Shown: positions 15,385 through 21,765 of the stretch, piece after piece | Numbering within the stretch: position 1 is the first letter of the stretch | Layout of the letters: each line of letters opens with the position of its first letter | IMG/VR virus record: IMGVR_UViG_3300003322_000268 | Span: 1-21,800 of that record | Direction: 5' to 3' (one strand) | DNA: 21,800 nucleotides | Origin: a virus | Position numbers and translations under genes: made by a program | The notes under the pieces: generated by a model | What the model was told of the DNA's origin: nothing | The model's database searches: none | What the model saw: only the letters and a program-made list of their open reading frames with translations

Positions 15385-15819
15385 TCATCCCAGCAGGCTC
15401 CGCCGCCCCGTTACCGGAGACAGCGCTCCAAAGATTCCAAACGGGCTCGCCGCAGGCCCTGTCGCCGTCTTCACCTGCCCCGTCGTGCCCACTCGCGGCG
15501 CACTCGCTGTATTCGTTGCCTTCACACCCGTTCGTCCCGCGGCGTCCATGCGCGCCTGCTCGGCCGCCTGCGCCACCTCCGCCATCGAGAGCGTTGGCAC
15601 TGCCGGCTCCGGCTCCGGTTGATTCGCCCGAATTGCCCGCAACAACGAACGCCGCTCCCGTCGATCCGCCCGGCGCTCCTTGCGAAACTGCCGCTGCGAA
15701 AGCGCAAGCTGGCTCTCCGCAATCGTGCGCTGGCTCGCGATCAATTTCGCCTGCTGTGCCAGCAACTCATCGATGCTCGACAGTCCGCCCAGCGTCGCAT
15801 TCGGATAATCACTGTTCAC
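15385..15819 (-). CDS. Hypothetical coiled-coil protein before portal
   Basis: A 144-aa ORF with a GTG start; no ATG is available before residue 78 and no clear Shine-Dalgarno is seen. Residues about 14-65 form a basic coiled coil (DELLAQQAKLIASQRTIAES, then RRADRRERRSLLRAI). The rest is Pro/Ala/Thr-rich and low in structure, ending in FGIFGALSPVTGRRSLLG. It ends 4 bases before the portal start. No family was recognised; a minor head or scaffold-associated protein is possible. Confidence 0.65.
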   Translation of the reverse strand: MNSDYPNATLGGLSSIDELLAQQAKLIASQRTIAESQLALSQRQFRKERRADRRERRSLLRAIRANQPEPEPAVPTLSMAEVAQAAEQARMDAAGRTGVKATNTASAPRVGTTGQVKTATGPAASPFGIFGALSPVTGRRSLLG

Positions 15820-15848
15820 CTGATTTGCGGCGATTAGCCGTAGATCGA

Positions 15849-15992
15849 CTATACAGCATTGAGTTCATCGGCCTTCTTTTGGACTTCGGCCTTTGTCCCG
15901 CAGCCTAGCGATTGCCAGAAAATCCATAACACCCGCTTTTGCAGCAGCCAGATGTCATTAATTACGTCGAAGGGTTTTATTCGGTATTTCAT
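15849..15992 (-). CDS. Small 47-aa basic/aromatic protein
   Basis: An ORF starting at an ATG at 15992 (MKYRIKPFDVINDIWLLQKR) with an aromatic run (VLWIFWQSLG) and a short helix (KAEVQKKADELNAV). The pattern resembles the widespread small phage proteins that pair a KYxIK strand, a FxxFW strand and a helix at the C-terminus. A longer start at 16061 would place the repeated 17-bp element inside the coding region and add residues without family-like character, so the short form is preferred. No strong ribosome-binding site. Function unknown. Confidence 0.55.
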   Translation of the reverse strand: MKYRIKPFDVINDIWLLQKRVLWIFWQSLGCGTKAEVQKKADELNAV

Positions 15993-16080
15993 AAGCTGTA
16001 TAACCGGTCGTTCGCCATGAAAACGGGTTCGAGGTGAAACACTCACTATTCCCTGCCCCATCTCGAATCAAGCCCAAAAC
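15993..16080 (-). promoter_or_regulatory. Non-coding gap after terL with copy 2 of the 17-bp element
   Basis: An 88-bp gap between the terL stop and the 47-aa gene. The element lies at 16025-16041 and reads TGTTTCACCTCGAACCC on the minus strand, one base different from the other copies. Since the neighbouring head genes downstream are tightly packed, this is the likely place for a new transcript start for the portal-scaffold block. Confidence 0.5.
16025..16041 (-). repeat. Copy 2 of 17-bp repeated element, after terL
   Basis: TGTTTCACCTCGAACCC on the minus strand, 16 of 17 bases identical to the copies before terS and before the capsid gene. Same orientation relative to transcription as those two. 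Confidence 0.65.
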
Positions 16081-17679
16081 TCACACGATCACCCGCGCCC
16101 GCCGCTCTCCGGAAAATCCCGTATCGGCGATTCCGTGGAGAACTTGCGCCACTCGTGATCTCGACCGGGCTGCTCGGGCCACCGTTCCGCCGCCCTCGAC
16201 CATCCCGCGATCGATTGCCTCCGCCATCGTGCGCAACGCATCTGCCGAATGGGACGACCAATCATGCACTGGCTCATTCTTCGCAAGCCCTGTCGCGCTC
16301 TCTGTGCGCATGTGGTAGGCCTCCAGCGCGGCAATCCCCTGCTCGCACATCGGCGTGCGAAAGACCATCCTCGGCATCATTTGCAGGCAGCCATTGATTC
16401 CCACCCAGATATCGATCGTCCGCGGCACCACCCGCACATTCGTCAGTCCTGCGTCCTCGAGCTGCCCTTTGAACGTCCGCCCACTCTTCTCTGTCTGCTC
16501 GCTCGCGTGCGTCAGATAATGATTCCCCAAAAGGTTTGCAAACGGCTTTGCCTTCATGTGCGCCACTCGTTCGACTGGCGTCAGTAGTAAATCCTTGTCG
16601 CAATCGATCAAGCGGATTTCCCCGCCCACGAATTGCACATACCACGCCACAGTGTTGGCCGGCGCTCCCTCATCCCAGAACGTATGCACCAGCGCCTCTC
16701 CGCTCACGGGGAAAGCCTTTATCGAGCCCTCGGCCCGCAGCTTGTCAAGCATTTCCGCGTAAATCGCCCCCTCGATCGGGGCGCGAAAGCACTCGTCCAG
16801 AAAGCTCGGAAACTCCTGGAATCGGAATAGCCGTTTCGACCACGCTTCCTTGAAATACCACAGCCTGCGATCCGGGCTCATCCGGTATTCGATTCCCCGC
16901 TCCTTGGAAATCCGCTGCTCCGTTTCATCCAGATACTTCACGCAGTCTGGCGATATCTGCGACGCATCCCCTTCCAACACGTAGTCCGCATCTCCCCACC
17001 ACGGGAAAAAATACAGGTGGAAATCCGCAGCCGTCATGTGCTCCGGCGGCGTTTCCATCGCCCGCTTCGTGATGTCCCAGAGATGGCCGCCCTTCCCGCC
17101 CTTCCACGTCGTCTCGATAAACTTGATGCCCCGCTTCGCCGCCGGCAAGGCACCAGTCAGGATTTCCTCGCTCCGCACCGGGTCGGAAAACGCAATCTTC
17201 CCCCACTCCGAAATCAAGAGGATCTGGAACGTGTCGCCGCGAGCGTTCATGCCGGCCTGCACCTCGCTCGCCGTATCGTCAGCCACCCCTCGCACCTTCA
17301 CGGAGAACACATGGTCATTGCTCTTCAGCACCTCAAAGCGCGCGCGCAAATCAGGGTGCAGCCGATCGAACGCAAACACGATCTTCCCCTTCAGCTTCTT
17401 CGTGGCATCCACCTGCGTCAGATCCACGATCGCCGCCTGTGTCCCCTCCTCGAAAAGGATCATGTCCAGAATGATGAGGCATATCACCGTGGAGAGACCG
17501 AGCTGACGCGCCTTGGGGATCAGCACATTTCGCTCTCCGCGCACATGCACAGCTTCAATGATCTCCATCTGCTCAGGCTTCGGACGGAACGGCACCACTG
17601 CCCCCGTCGGGTCCTTCACCACGTAGAGATTGCACAGCCTCCAGACCGGATCGTGGAGATTTTCCGTGCCCTCAAGCAT
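16081..17679 (-). CDS. terL: Terminase large subunit
   Basis: A 532-aa protein. The start at 17679 is supported by AGGAG five bases upstream and overlaps terS by 8 bp; the longer frame upstream belongs to terS coding sequence. The N-terminal ATPase has an atypical Walker A (KARQLGLST, 56-64), as in many terminases, and a Walker B near 154-160 (LLISEWG) with Glu158 as catalytic base. The C-terminal nuclease half contains FWDEG (334-338), IRLIDCDKD (355-363) and the late Asp/His cluster EPVHDWSSHSADA (469-481), giving the acidic residues expected for the RNase H-like nuclease. It cuts concatemeric DNA and drives it into the prohead through the portal. The C-terminal 40 residues are Arg-rich. 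Confidence 0.93.
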   Translation of the reverse strand: MLEGTENLHDPVWRLCNLYVVKDPTGAVVPFRPKPEQMEIIEAVHVRGERNVLIPKARQLGLSTVICLIILDMILFEEGTQAAIVDLTQVDATKKLKGKIVFAFDRLHPDLRARFEVLKSNDHVFSVKVRGVADDTASEVQAGMNARGDTFQILLISEWGKIAFSDPVRSEEILTGALPAAKRGIKFIETTWKGGKGGHLWDITKRAMETPPEHMTAADFHLYFFPWWGDADYVLEGDASQISPDCVKYLDETEQRISKERGIEYRMSPDRRLWYFKEAWSKRLFRFQEFPSFLDECFRAPIEGAIYAEMLDKLRAEGSIKAFPVSGEALVHTFWDEGAPANTVAWYVQFVGGEIRLIDCDKDLLLTPVERVAHMKAKPFANLLGNHYLTHASEQTEKSGRTFKGQLEDAGLTNVRVVPRTIDIWVGINGCLQMMPRMVFRTPMCEQGIAALEAYHMRTESATGLAKNEPVHDWSSHSADALRTMAEAIDRGMVEGGGTVARAARSRSRVAQVLHGIADTGFSGERRARVIV

Positions 17680-18145
17680 CTCGCTCCTCTCGCTTCTTCT
17701 CTCGCTTCCGCAGTGAGGCCAGGAACTGCGTGAGGGTGTCCCCTGCCTCATGTTGCACCTTCTCCGGCTCATTCCAGCCGCACATCTTCGCCATCAACTC
17801 AGCCGCCCGCAGCTTGTCCGGAATCTTGATCGACCGCTCGCTCTCAGTGTGCTTGTAGCTCTGGCAAAGTTTGTGGCCGTCCGTCACGTCGCCAGCCGGA
17901 GTCTTGAGCACGTCCACGAGGTATTCCAAGAGCTGCTGCTTGGTCATACTGTTCTTTTCCGAAGTCTCGTTTTTGATCTCCGCGACCCGCTCCGAAATCT
18001 CAACATTTCTCAACAATCTTCCGGCGCACGTATCCGCAGATGGACCTTCAGCCTCAAATCCAGCCTGCTCATAAGCGCGCCCGGCAGGAACGCCGGCCGC
18101 CACATGCTGGGCAAACCTCTCGTGCCTCGGATTATCAAGAATCAT
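17672..18145 (-). CDS. terS: Terminase small subunit
   Basis: A 157-aa protein. The N-terminal 60 residues contain NPRHERFAQHVAAGVPAGRAYEQAGF and an Arg/Glu helix (RVAEIKNETSEK), the DNA-binding helix-turn-helix block of Terminase_2-type small subunits. The C-terminal region is helical and ends in a charged tail (LRKREKKREERD) that would contact TerL. The ATG at 18145 is preceded by the 17-bp repeated element two bases upstream rather than by a Shine-Dalgarno, so this mRNA may be leaderless or start far upstream. A TTG at 18175 is less likely. Overlap with terL by 8 bp indicates coupling. Confidence 0.88.
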   Translation of the reverse strand: MILDNPRHERFAQHVAAGVPAGRAYEQAGFEAEGPSADTCAGRLLRNVEISERVAEIKNETSEKNSMTKQQLLEYLVDVLKTPAGDVTDGHKLCQSYKHTESERSIKIPDKLRAAELMAKMCGWNEPEKVQHEAGDTLTQFLASLRKREKKREERDA

Positions 18146-18253
18146 GCGGGTTCGAGTTGAAACAACTTGACACAAAAAGTCAATGCCACGTTACCCTCAG
18201 CCCTGAGCGACTCGCCGTCTTTCATGATTCGCCGAACTGTCGCCGAAGCGGAC
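18146..18253 (-). promoter_or_regulatory. Regulatory gap before terS
   Basis: A 108-bp gap separating the early block from the late morphogenesis block. On the minus strand it holds an inverted repeat TTGACTTTTTGTGTCAA (18183-18167; arms TTGAC/GTCAA), immediately followed by AGTTGTTTCAACT and then the 17-bp repeated element. The stacked symmetric sites look like an operator or activator region for the switch to packaging and head genes. No TATAAT-type -10 box is evident at 17 bp from TTGACT. Confidence 0.5.
18148..18164 (-). repeat. Copy 3 of 17-bp repeated element, at terS start
   Basis: TGTTTCAACTCGAACCC on the minus strand, two bases before the terS ATG and identical to the copy upstream of the capsid gene. 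Its closeness to the start codon rules out a separate Shine-Dalgarno. Confidence 0.7.
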
Positions 18254-18511
18254 CTATCGGCCGCTTGTCTCAGTGTTAGGACAAAGCGCGTGCATGGCCT
18301 CGAAAACTTCCTGCGCAGTTGTGAGCCACTCGTCTTTTTCAGTGTCCCGCACAAATCCAGATTCGGGGTCGAACACAAACCTAGCAGTCGTTCCTTCCTC
18401 CGAGAAATTTAGTAACCGCTCGCCAGCTTCACAGTTAGGGCATTCTTTTGGTCGATAATTTGCGAAGCTGATAACCCCGCATTTTTTGCAATGCATTTTG
18501 ATTTTTTTCAT
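18254..18511 (-). CDS. Zinc-ribbon protein (85 aa)
   Basis: A small acidic protein with two CxxC knuckles, Cys8-Cys11 (CKKC) and Cys24-Cys27 (CPNC), 12 residues apart, forming a single zinc ribbon. The C-terminal 50 residues are Glu/Thr-rich with a likely amphipathic helix (TTAQEVFEAMHAL). The start overlaps the end of a possible 29-aa ORF (ATGA). It lies between the replication block and terS, a common place for small late regulators, but no named family was recognised; a nucleic-acid or protein-binding role is the general expectation for a zinc ribbon. Confidence 0.7.
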   Translation of the reverse strand: MKKIKMHCKKCGVISFANYRPKECPNCEAGERLLNFSEEGTTARFVFDPESGFVRDTEKDEWLTTAQEVFEAMHALCPNTETSGR

Positions 18512-18597
18512 AAATTCCCGTGATTGCCTAAAACCTCGTCCGCCTTCAGCAGCCGACGCCCCCGCAACTGCGGTTCGATAGGTGTTACGATAATCAT
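18508..18597 (-). CDS. Possible 29-aa small ORF coupled to the zinc-ribbon gene
   Basis: ATG to TGA encoding MIIVTPIEPQLRGRRLLKAD and a short tail. Its stop overlaps the zinc-ribbon ATG as ATGA, the same junction type used by the surrounding genes. The ribbon gene has only a weak Shine-Dalgarno, so it may depend on coupling. Only a weak AGAAAG lies upstream of this ORF. Too short to assign; may be a leader peptide or chance. Confidence 0.3.
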   Translation of the reverse strand: MIIVTPIEPQLRGRRLLKADEVLGNHGNL

Positions 18598-18677
18598 ATG
18601 GTTACTTTCTCGTGCGCTTCTAAAGCCGTCTTGAATTTGAGTCGGGAGAAATAAAGAAACCGGCGGTTTTCTTTCAT
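18598..18677 (-). terminator. Possible weak hairpin after the helicase-loader gene
   Basis: Just downstream of the ATPase stop the minus strand reads AAAGAAAACCGCCGGTTTCTTT (about 18673-18652), which folds into a 9-bp stem with one bulged A and a tiny loop, followed by ATTTCTCCC. The stem is A/T-rich at its base and the T-run is poor, so termination would be partial. The rest of the gap shows no gene. Confidence 0.3.
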
Positions 18678-19361
18678 TTACGCGGCTTTGCGATAGCTCT
18701 CCCAGTCGCACACGATCAGGCCGCCGGTTTCCTCGGCGCGGCTCACGATGCTGGGGTTGATTTTGAAGCGGACCTCCGCCGGATTCATGTTCGCAATCAG
18801 CACGGTCGCCAGCATGGCGTCGTAACGGTGATCGATGATGTTCACCAGCGTGCGACTCTCCCAATCGCTATCCCCGCGTTCGTGGAACTCGTCGAGCACG
18901 AGAAACGGCGTGCGGCGGTATTTCGCGAGCACGTCGCTCTCGGTGCCGTGAGACTTCCCGCCGTCACTCCACGTCTGGCGGATTTCCGCGATCAGGTCGG
19001 TGGTCTTCCGATACCACCCGCACGATTGGCCATTCTCGCGCCGCTTTGCCGCCCAGAACGTCGCCATTTGGGTCTTCCCTGGTCCACGGTCCCCTACGAG
19101 CAACAAAAGCGCGTCACCGCCCTTTACGCGCGAAAGAAGGGCATTTGCCTTTTGCAGCGATGGGCCGTGCATCATTCCGAGATGCTCGCGATGCCGTAGC
19201 GGGTAGCCGCGCTCGCCGAGCTGGCAGGCGATCTCGATCGCATCCAGTGCCTTGTTTCGCGACGGCCTCGGCTCCTCAGAGCGTGCGGAGGCGGTCTCCA
19301 GCAGTCGAGCGCATGCCTGTGCGGTCGCGGTCTCGATCGGATTCGTTTCGTCGTTGTCCAT
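18678..19361 (-). CDS. DnaC-like helicase-loader AAA+ ATPase
   Basis: A 227-aa protein; the ATG at 19361 is preceded by AAAGGAAACC (good spacing) and lies 86 bp inside the end of the replication protein gene. Walker A is GDRGPGKT (90-97), Walker B is FLVLDEF (153-159), a sensor 1 Asn follows ATVLIANMN (185-192), and an Arg-finger-like Arg208 sits in IVSRAEE. These are the features of DnaC/IstB-type loaders, which place the replicative helicase on DNA at an initiator-marked origin. The N-terminal 80 residues would bind the helicase. No DnaB-type helicase is in the window, so it may recruit the host enzyme. It pairs with the initiator-like gene upstream, as lambda P pairs with O. Confidence 0.85.
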   Translation of the reverse strand: MDNDETNPIETATAQACARLLETASARSEEPRPSRNKALDAIEIACQLGERGYPLRHREHLGMMHGPSLQKANALLSRVKGGDALLLLVGDRGPGKTQMATFWAAKRRENGQSCGWYRKTTDLIAEIRQTWSDGGKSHGTESDVLAKYRRTPFLVLDEFHERGDSDWESRTLVNIIDHRYDAMLATVLIANMNPAEVRFKINPSIVSRAEETGGLIVCDWESYRKAA

Positions 19362-20064
19362 GGTTTCCTTTCGTCGTTGTTCTCTGTTGCCAGCCGAGCC
19401 AGTAGGCTTGCAGCGCGCTTTGCCAGTTTCCCATTTCATGGCCTCGGATGTCCGTCCACATGCCAGAGGGCGCGAAGGCGCGACTCTCGGCCTCGTGGTA
19501 AAACTTCTCCGCCACATCCGGCGGTATGCCGGCGTTCTGAGCGTGCGTCTTGAGCGCATCGAGGCTTGGGGGATGGCGATGTGCCGGAAAAACCGGATGC
19601 GTCTCCCCAGTCCCCTCGCGCGCGGTGTGTGTGCTCTTGGTTGGTTGGTTGGTTGGTTGGTTAGGCGGATTGTCGGCTGACTGTCGGCTGACAGGGATTT
19701 CGTAGAGGGATTGCACCTCTTTCCACCGTTCCGGCTGCCTTTTGAACCGGGTATCTCTCAGAAACCGGCCCGCGTAAAGCGGCCAGTCGTGCACACGGAA
19801 AACGCCGTTGCCGCGGTCGAGCCAACACGCTTCGACCATCGAGCGAACGAACTTCACCGACATGTCGGCTGACAGGCCAACACTCCCGCCAAGAACATTG
19901 TCGTTGAATTTCCGCAAATCTCCGGTGGGTGCAAAATCCAAGCACCACCACCAAAAGCGATGTAGCTTTCCAATCGTCTCGTCGAGCGACCACCCCATAC
20001 CCGCCATGAGGGCATGAGTTTTCGGATGTCGCTCCAATTGCTGATGCGATTCGAGCCAAGCCAT
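19276..20064 (-). CDS. Replication initiator / replisome organiser-like protein
   Basis: A 262-aa protein; start at 20064, 5 bases after the previous stop, with GGAGGAGG rather far (about 14 bases) upstream. Residues 1-110 have the winged-helix pattern of phage replisome organisers: WLESHQQLERHPKT at the start, then DETIGKLHRFWWWCL and VRSMVEACWLDRG with a WxxYAGR strand. A variable linker (about 130-170) contains NQPTNQPTKS, encoded by a tetranucleotide tract. Residues about 178-235 (LDALKTHAQNAGIPPDVAEK and NWQSALQAYWLGW) match the C-terminal domain common in phage initiators. It would bind the origin and bring in the DnaC-like loader encoded next. The last 30 residues, which overlap the loader gene, are Arg/Asp/Gly-rich and unstructured. 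Confidence 0.8.
   Translation of the reverse strand: MAWLESHQQLERHPKTHALMAGMGWSLDETIGKLHRFWWWCLDFAPTGDLRKFNDNVLGGSVGLSADMSVKFVRSMVEACWLDRGNGVFRVHDWPLYAGRFLRDTRFKRQPERWKEVQSLYEIPVSRQSADNPPNQPTNQPTKSTHTAREGTGETHPVFPAHRHPPSLDALKTHAQNAGIPPDVAEKFYHEAESRAFAPSGMWTDIRGHEMGNWQSALQAYWLGWQQRTTTKGNHGQRRNESDRDRDRTGMRSTAGDRLRTL
19637..19662 (+). repeat. Tetranucleotide tract (TTGG)6.5 inside the replication gene
   Basis: Six and a half perfect copies of TTGG (CCAA on the coding strand) run from 19637 to 19662. On the coding strand they encode the NQPT repeat of the linker. Slippage by one unit would shift the reading frame and remove the C-terminal domain. Tracts of this type drive phase variation in some bacteria. 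Confidence 0.8.
19671..19692 (-). repeat. Two tandem 11-bp iteron-like repeats in the replication gene
   Basis: TGTCGGCTGAC occurs twice head to tail (19671-19681 and 19682-19692; GTCAGCCGACA on the coding strand). A third exact copy is at 19863-19873 in the same gene. Repeats inside a replication initiator gene are how lambda-type origins are built, so this may be origin DNA. Confidence 0.55.
19863..19873 (-). repeat. Third iteron-like copy
   Basis: TGTCGGCTGAC, followed by AGG as in the second tandem copy (14-bp identity). It lies 170 bp from the tandem pair, in the same orientation. Confidence 0.5.
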
Positions 20065-20069
20065 AAAAT

Positions 20070-20258
20070 CTACGCAGCCTCCTCCCCGTGCTCGACGACG
20101 CGATTCCACGCGATCACGAGATCACGGTCGGCGCAGTTGTCGATGGCGACAGCCTCATCCGAGACGAGGCCGTGATCTTGCAGGCTGTTCATCAGCGCAT
20201 TGTCGTTCGTGACGCCGTGCACGCTGCGCAGTCGGGCGATGAGGAGTTCGCGGCTCAT
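20070..20258 (-). CDS. Small 62-aa protein between nuclease and replication gene
   Basis: The ATG overlaps the stop of the VRR-NUC gene (ATGA) and has GGAGGAG upstream at good distance. The sequence has an N-terminal helix (SRELLIARLRSVHG), DNALMNSLQDHGLVSDEAV and an acidic C-terminus. The pattern of a short helix, turn and second helix could be a small DNA- or protein-binding fold, but no family was recognised. Operon position points to early/replication functions. Confidence 0.7.
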   Translation of the reverse strand: MSRELLIARLRSVHGVTNDNALMNSLQDHGLVSDEAVAIDNCADRDLVIAWNRVVEHGEEAA

Positions 20259-20761
20259 TGGTTCTCCTCCGAAAGAGAATCCAAAATTGCCAAGGCTCCT
20301 TTACCAATCGGGCCAGACAAACAAGGGCTGTCTTCAAGCGCTTTAAAAATCTCGACCGCCTCGGCATAGCTGCGCACGACGGCGATGCGCCATCCATTTG
20401 CGCGCATGCGCTCGTGCATGGCTACCTGCTCGGGTTGCGGCTTCTGCCCCGGCAGTTTCACTTCCCAGGCAATCGACCGCCCGCGGTGCGAGAAAAGAAT
20501 GTCCGGCACGCCAACCTCGAGATTCGAGCGCCGGTCCATCCGCTGACGGATCGGGACGATATTTTCCCGCCGCAACAGTGCCTCGATCTGGTTTTGCAAA
20601 TCCTTCTCGCGCTTCGGCGCGTCGGCATTAGCCAGCGCGCGGTCGAATTTCTCGGAATCCCGTTTTTGCTGCTCCAGCACGCCGCGAATCATCGCGCCAT
20701 TTCGCGCCTTCGCCGCCGGAGAGAGCGCCGCCATCAATTCCGCCATCGTCGTCTTGCTCAT
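20255..20761 (-). CDS. VRR-NUC domain nuclease
   Basis: A 168-aa protein. The ATG at 20761 overlaps the integrase stop (ATGA); the frame stays open upstream inside the integrase gene, but that part is a shadow. After a charged helical N-terminus (1-50), residues 51-145 form the VRR-NUC fold of the PD-(D/E)XK class: Glu in KDLQNQIEALL, then GVPDILFSHRG with catalytic Asp87, and IAWEVKLPGQKPQPEQ with Glu100-x-Lys102 and a following Gln. Such stand-alone phage nucleases act on branched or flapped DNA during replication and recombination. Encoded between the integrase and the replication genes, it probably helps one of these. The C-terminal 25 residues are extra. Confidence 0.85.
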   Translation of the reverse strand: MSKTTMAELMAALSPAAKARNGAMIRGVLEQQKRDSEKFDRALANADAPKREKDLQNQIEALLRRENIVPIRQRMDRRSNLEVGVPDILFSHRGRSIAWEVKLPGQKPQPEQVAMHERMRANGWRIAVVRSYAEAVEIFKALEDSPCLSGPIGKGALAILDSLSEENQ

Positions 20762-21765
20762 GCAAACCTCCTCGCCGTCTCCGGCAACTCGAATCGCGGC
20801 ATCTCGACAATATTCCCCGGCCGTTGGTCGAGCGGGCTCACGATCCGCGCCGCCAGCCGCGGCAGGCAATGGAGGTAATTCTGCGTCGTCTCCAGATTCG
20901 TGTGCCCCAGCAGCTCCCGCAGCGAATTGAGATCGCCGCCATTGCGCAGGTATTCCGTCGCAAAACTGTGGCGGTAAACATGCGCCGTCACCCGTTTCAG
21001 CACGCGAGCGCGCCGCACCGCGATCGGGATCGCCTTCGCCAGCGTATCGGGATGGATATGGTGCCGCACGTTTCCCCACTGCGTCCCCCGCGCAAGTCCT
21101 GCCGCCGGCATCAGCCAAAAATTCCCCTCCGCGTATCCCGCCCGCGGCTGCTTGCGTGCCACGCACTCCGGCACCCACACCGGCCCGACGCCCCGTTCGC
21201 GATCCTGTCGCCACAGCGCCTCCGCCCGCGCGTCCTGCTCGCGCAACTTCTCGACCAGCGCGACCGGCAGGCATGTCACTCGATCCTTCTCCCCCTTGCC
21301 ATCGCGCACGACAATCGTCAGGTCCGCCCAGTTCACATCCCGCCGACGCAGCCGGCAGACTTCCGTGATTCGAAAGCCTCCGCCATACATCAGCTCACAC
21401 GCCAGCCTTGGCAGCCCGGTCATCTGTTCCAGCGTCGCCAACGCCTCCTCGTGCGTCAGCCAGACGGGAAGCCGCTTCGGTTTCTGCGCATAAGTCCACT
21501 TAGGCAAGTCGCCCAAAGGCTTTTCAAACCCATGTTTGAAAAGAAACACAATGGCATTTAGCGCCTGATTTTGCGTCGCCGCAGCCCATCCCGCCGCGTG
21601 GCGACTTAGGTAGTCGGACACCGCGTCTTCCGGAGTCCCAATCTTCCAATCCACCTCATCCAAGAATCGCGAAACACATCCGCGATAAGTCTGTCGCGTG
21701 CGATAAAGAGATCGCTTACGATCAAACCCACGCTCCAGCAACTCCATCGCTTCTGACTTTTTCAT
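20758..21765 (-). CDS. int: Integron-integrase-type tyrosine recombinase
   Basis: A 335-aa recombinase. The N-terminal SAM-like DNA-binding domain spans about 5-85 and the catalytic domain 95-315. Catalytic residues are all present: Arg132 (GGGFRITE), Lys157 (GKGEKDR), His262 and Arg265 (HVYRHSF), His288 (ELLGHTN) and nucleophile Tyr297 (TTQNYLH). Between the Lys motif and the His box lies an extra segment, about 187-222 (VWVPECVARKQPRAGYAEGN, then FWLMPA), followed by VRHHIHPDTLAKAI. This matches the additional domain of IntI enzymes (PxALxRKYPxA...FWVFP, RRHHxxxxxxQRA), as does SPLD near the end. XerC/D and ordinary phage integrases lack it. It is the first gene of the early block; only 35 bases lie upstream, so promoter and attachment site are outside the window. 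Confidence 0.88.
   Translation of the reverse strand: MKKSEAMELLERGFDRKRSLYRTRQTYRGCVSRFLDEVDWKIGTPEDAVSDYLSRHAAGWAAATQNQALNAIVFLFKHGFEKPLGDLPKWTYAQKPKRLPVWLTHEEALATLEQMTGLPRLACELMYGGGFRITEVCRLRRRDVNWADLTIVVRDGKGEKDRVTCLPVALVEKLREQDARAEALWRQDRERGVGPVWVPECVARKQPRAGYAEGNFWLMPAAGLARGTQWGNVRHHIHPDTLAKAIPIAVRRARVLKRVTAHVYRHSFATEYLRNGGDLNSLRELLGHTNLETTQNYLHCLPRLAARIVSPLDQRPGNIVEMPRFELPETARRFA

Noticed and set aside
6930-18164. The repeated element as integron attC/attI-like recombination sites for the IntI-type integrase
   Set aside because: The core does not fit GTTRRRY/RYYYAAC properly, there are no paired inverted cores as in attC, and the spacing does not define cassettes.
18142-18378. Minus-strand ORF of 78 aa overlapping the zinc-ribbon gene and the terS leader
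   Set aside because: It starts with TTG without a ribosome-binding site and shows no family features; it overlaps the better supported zinc-ribbon gene.
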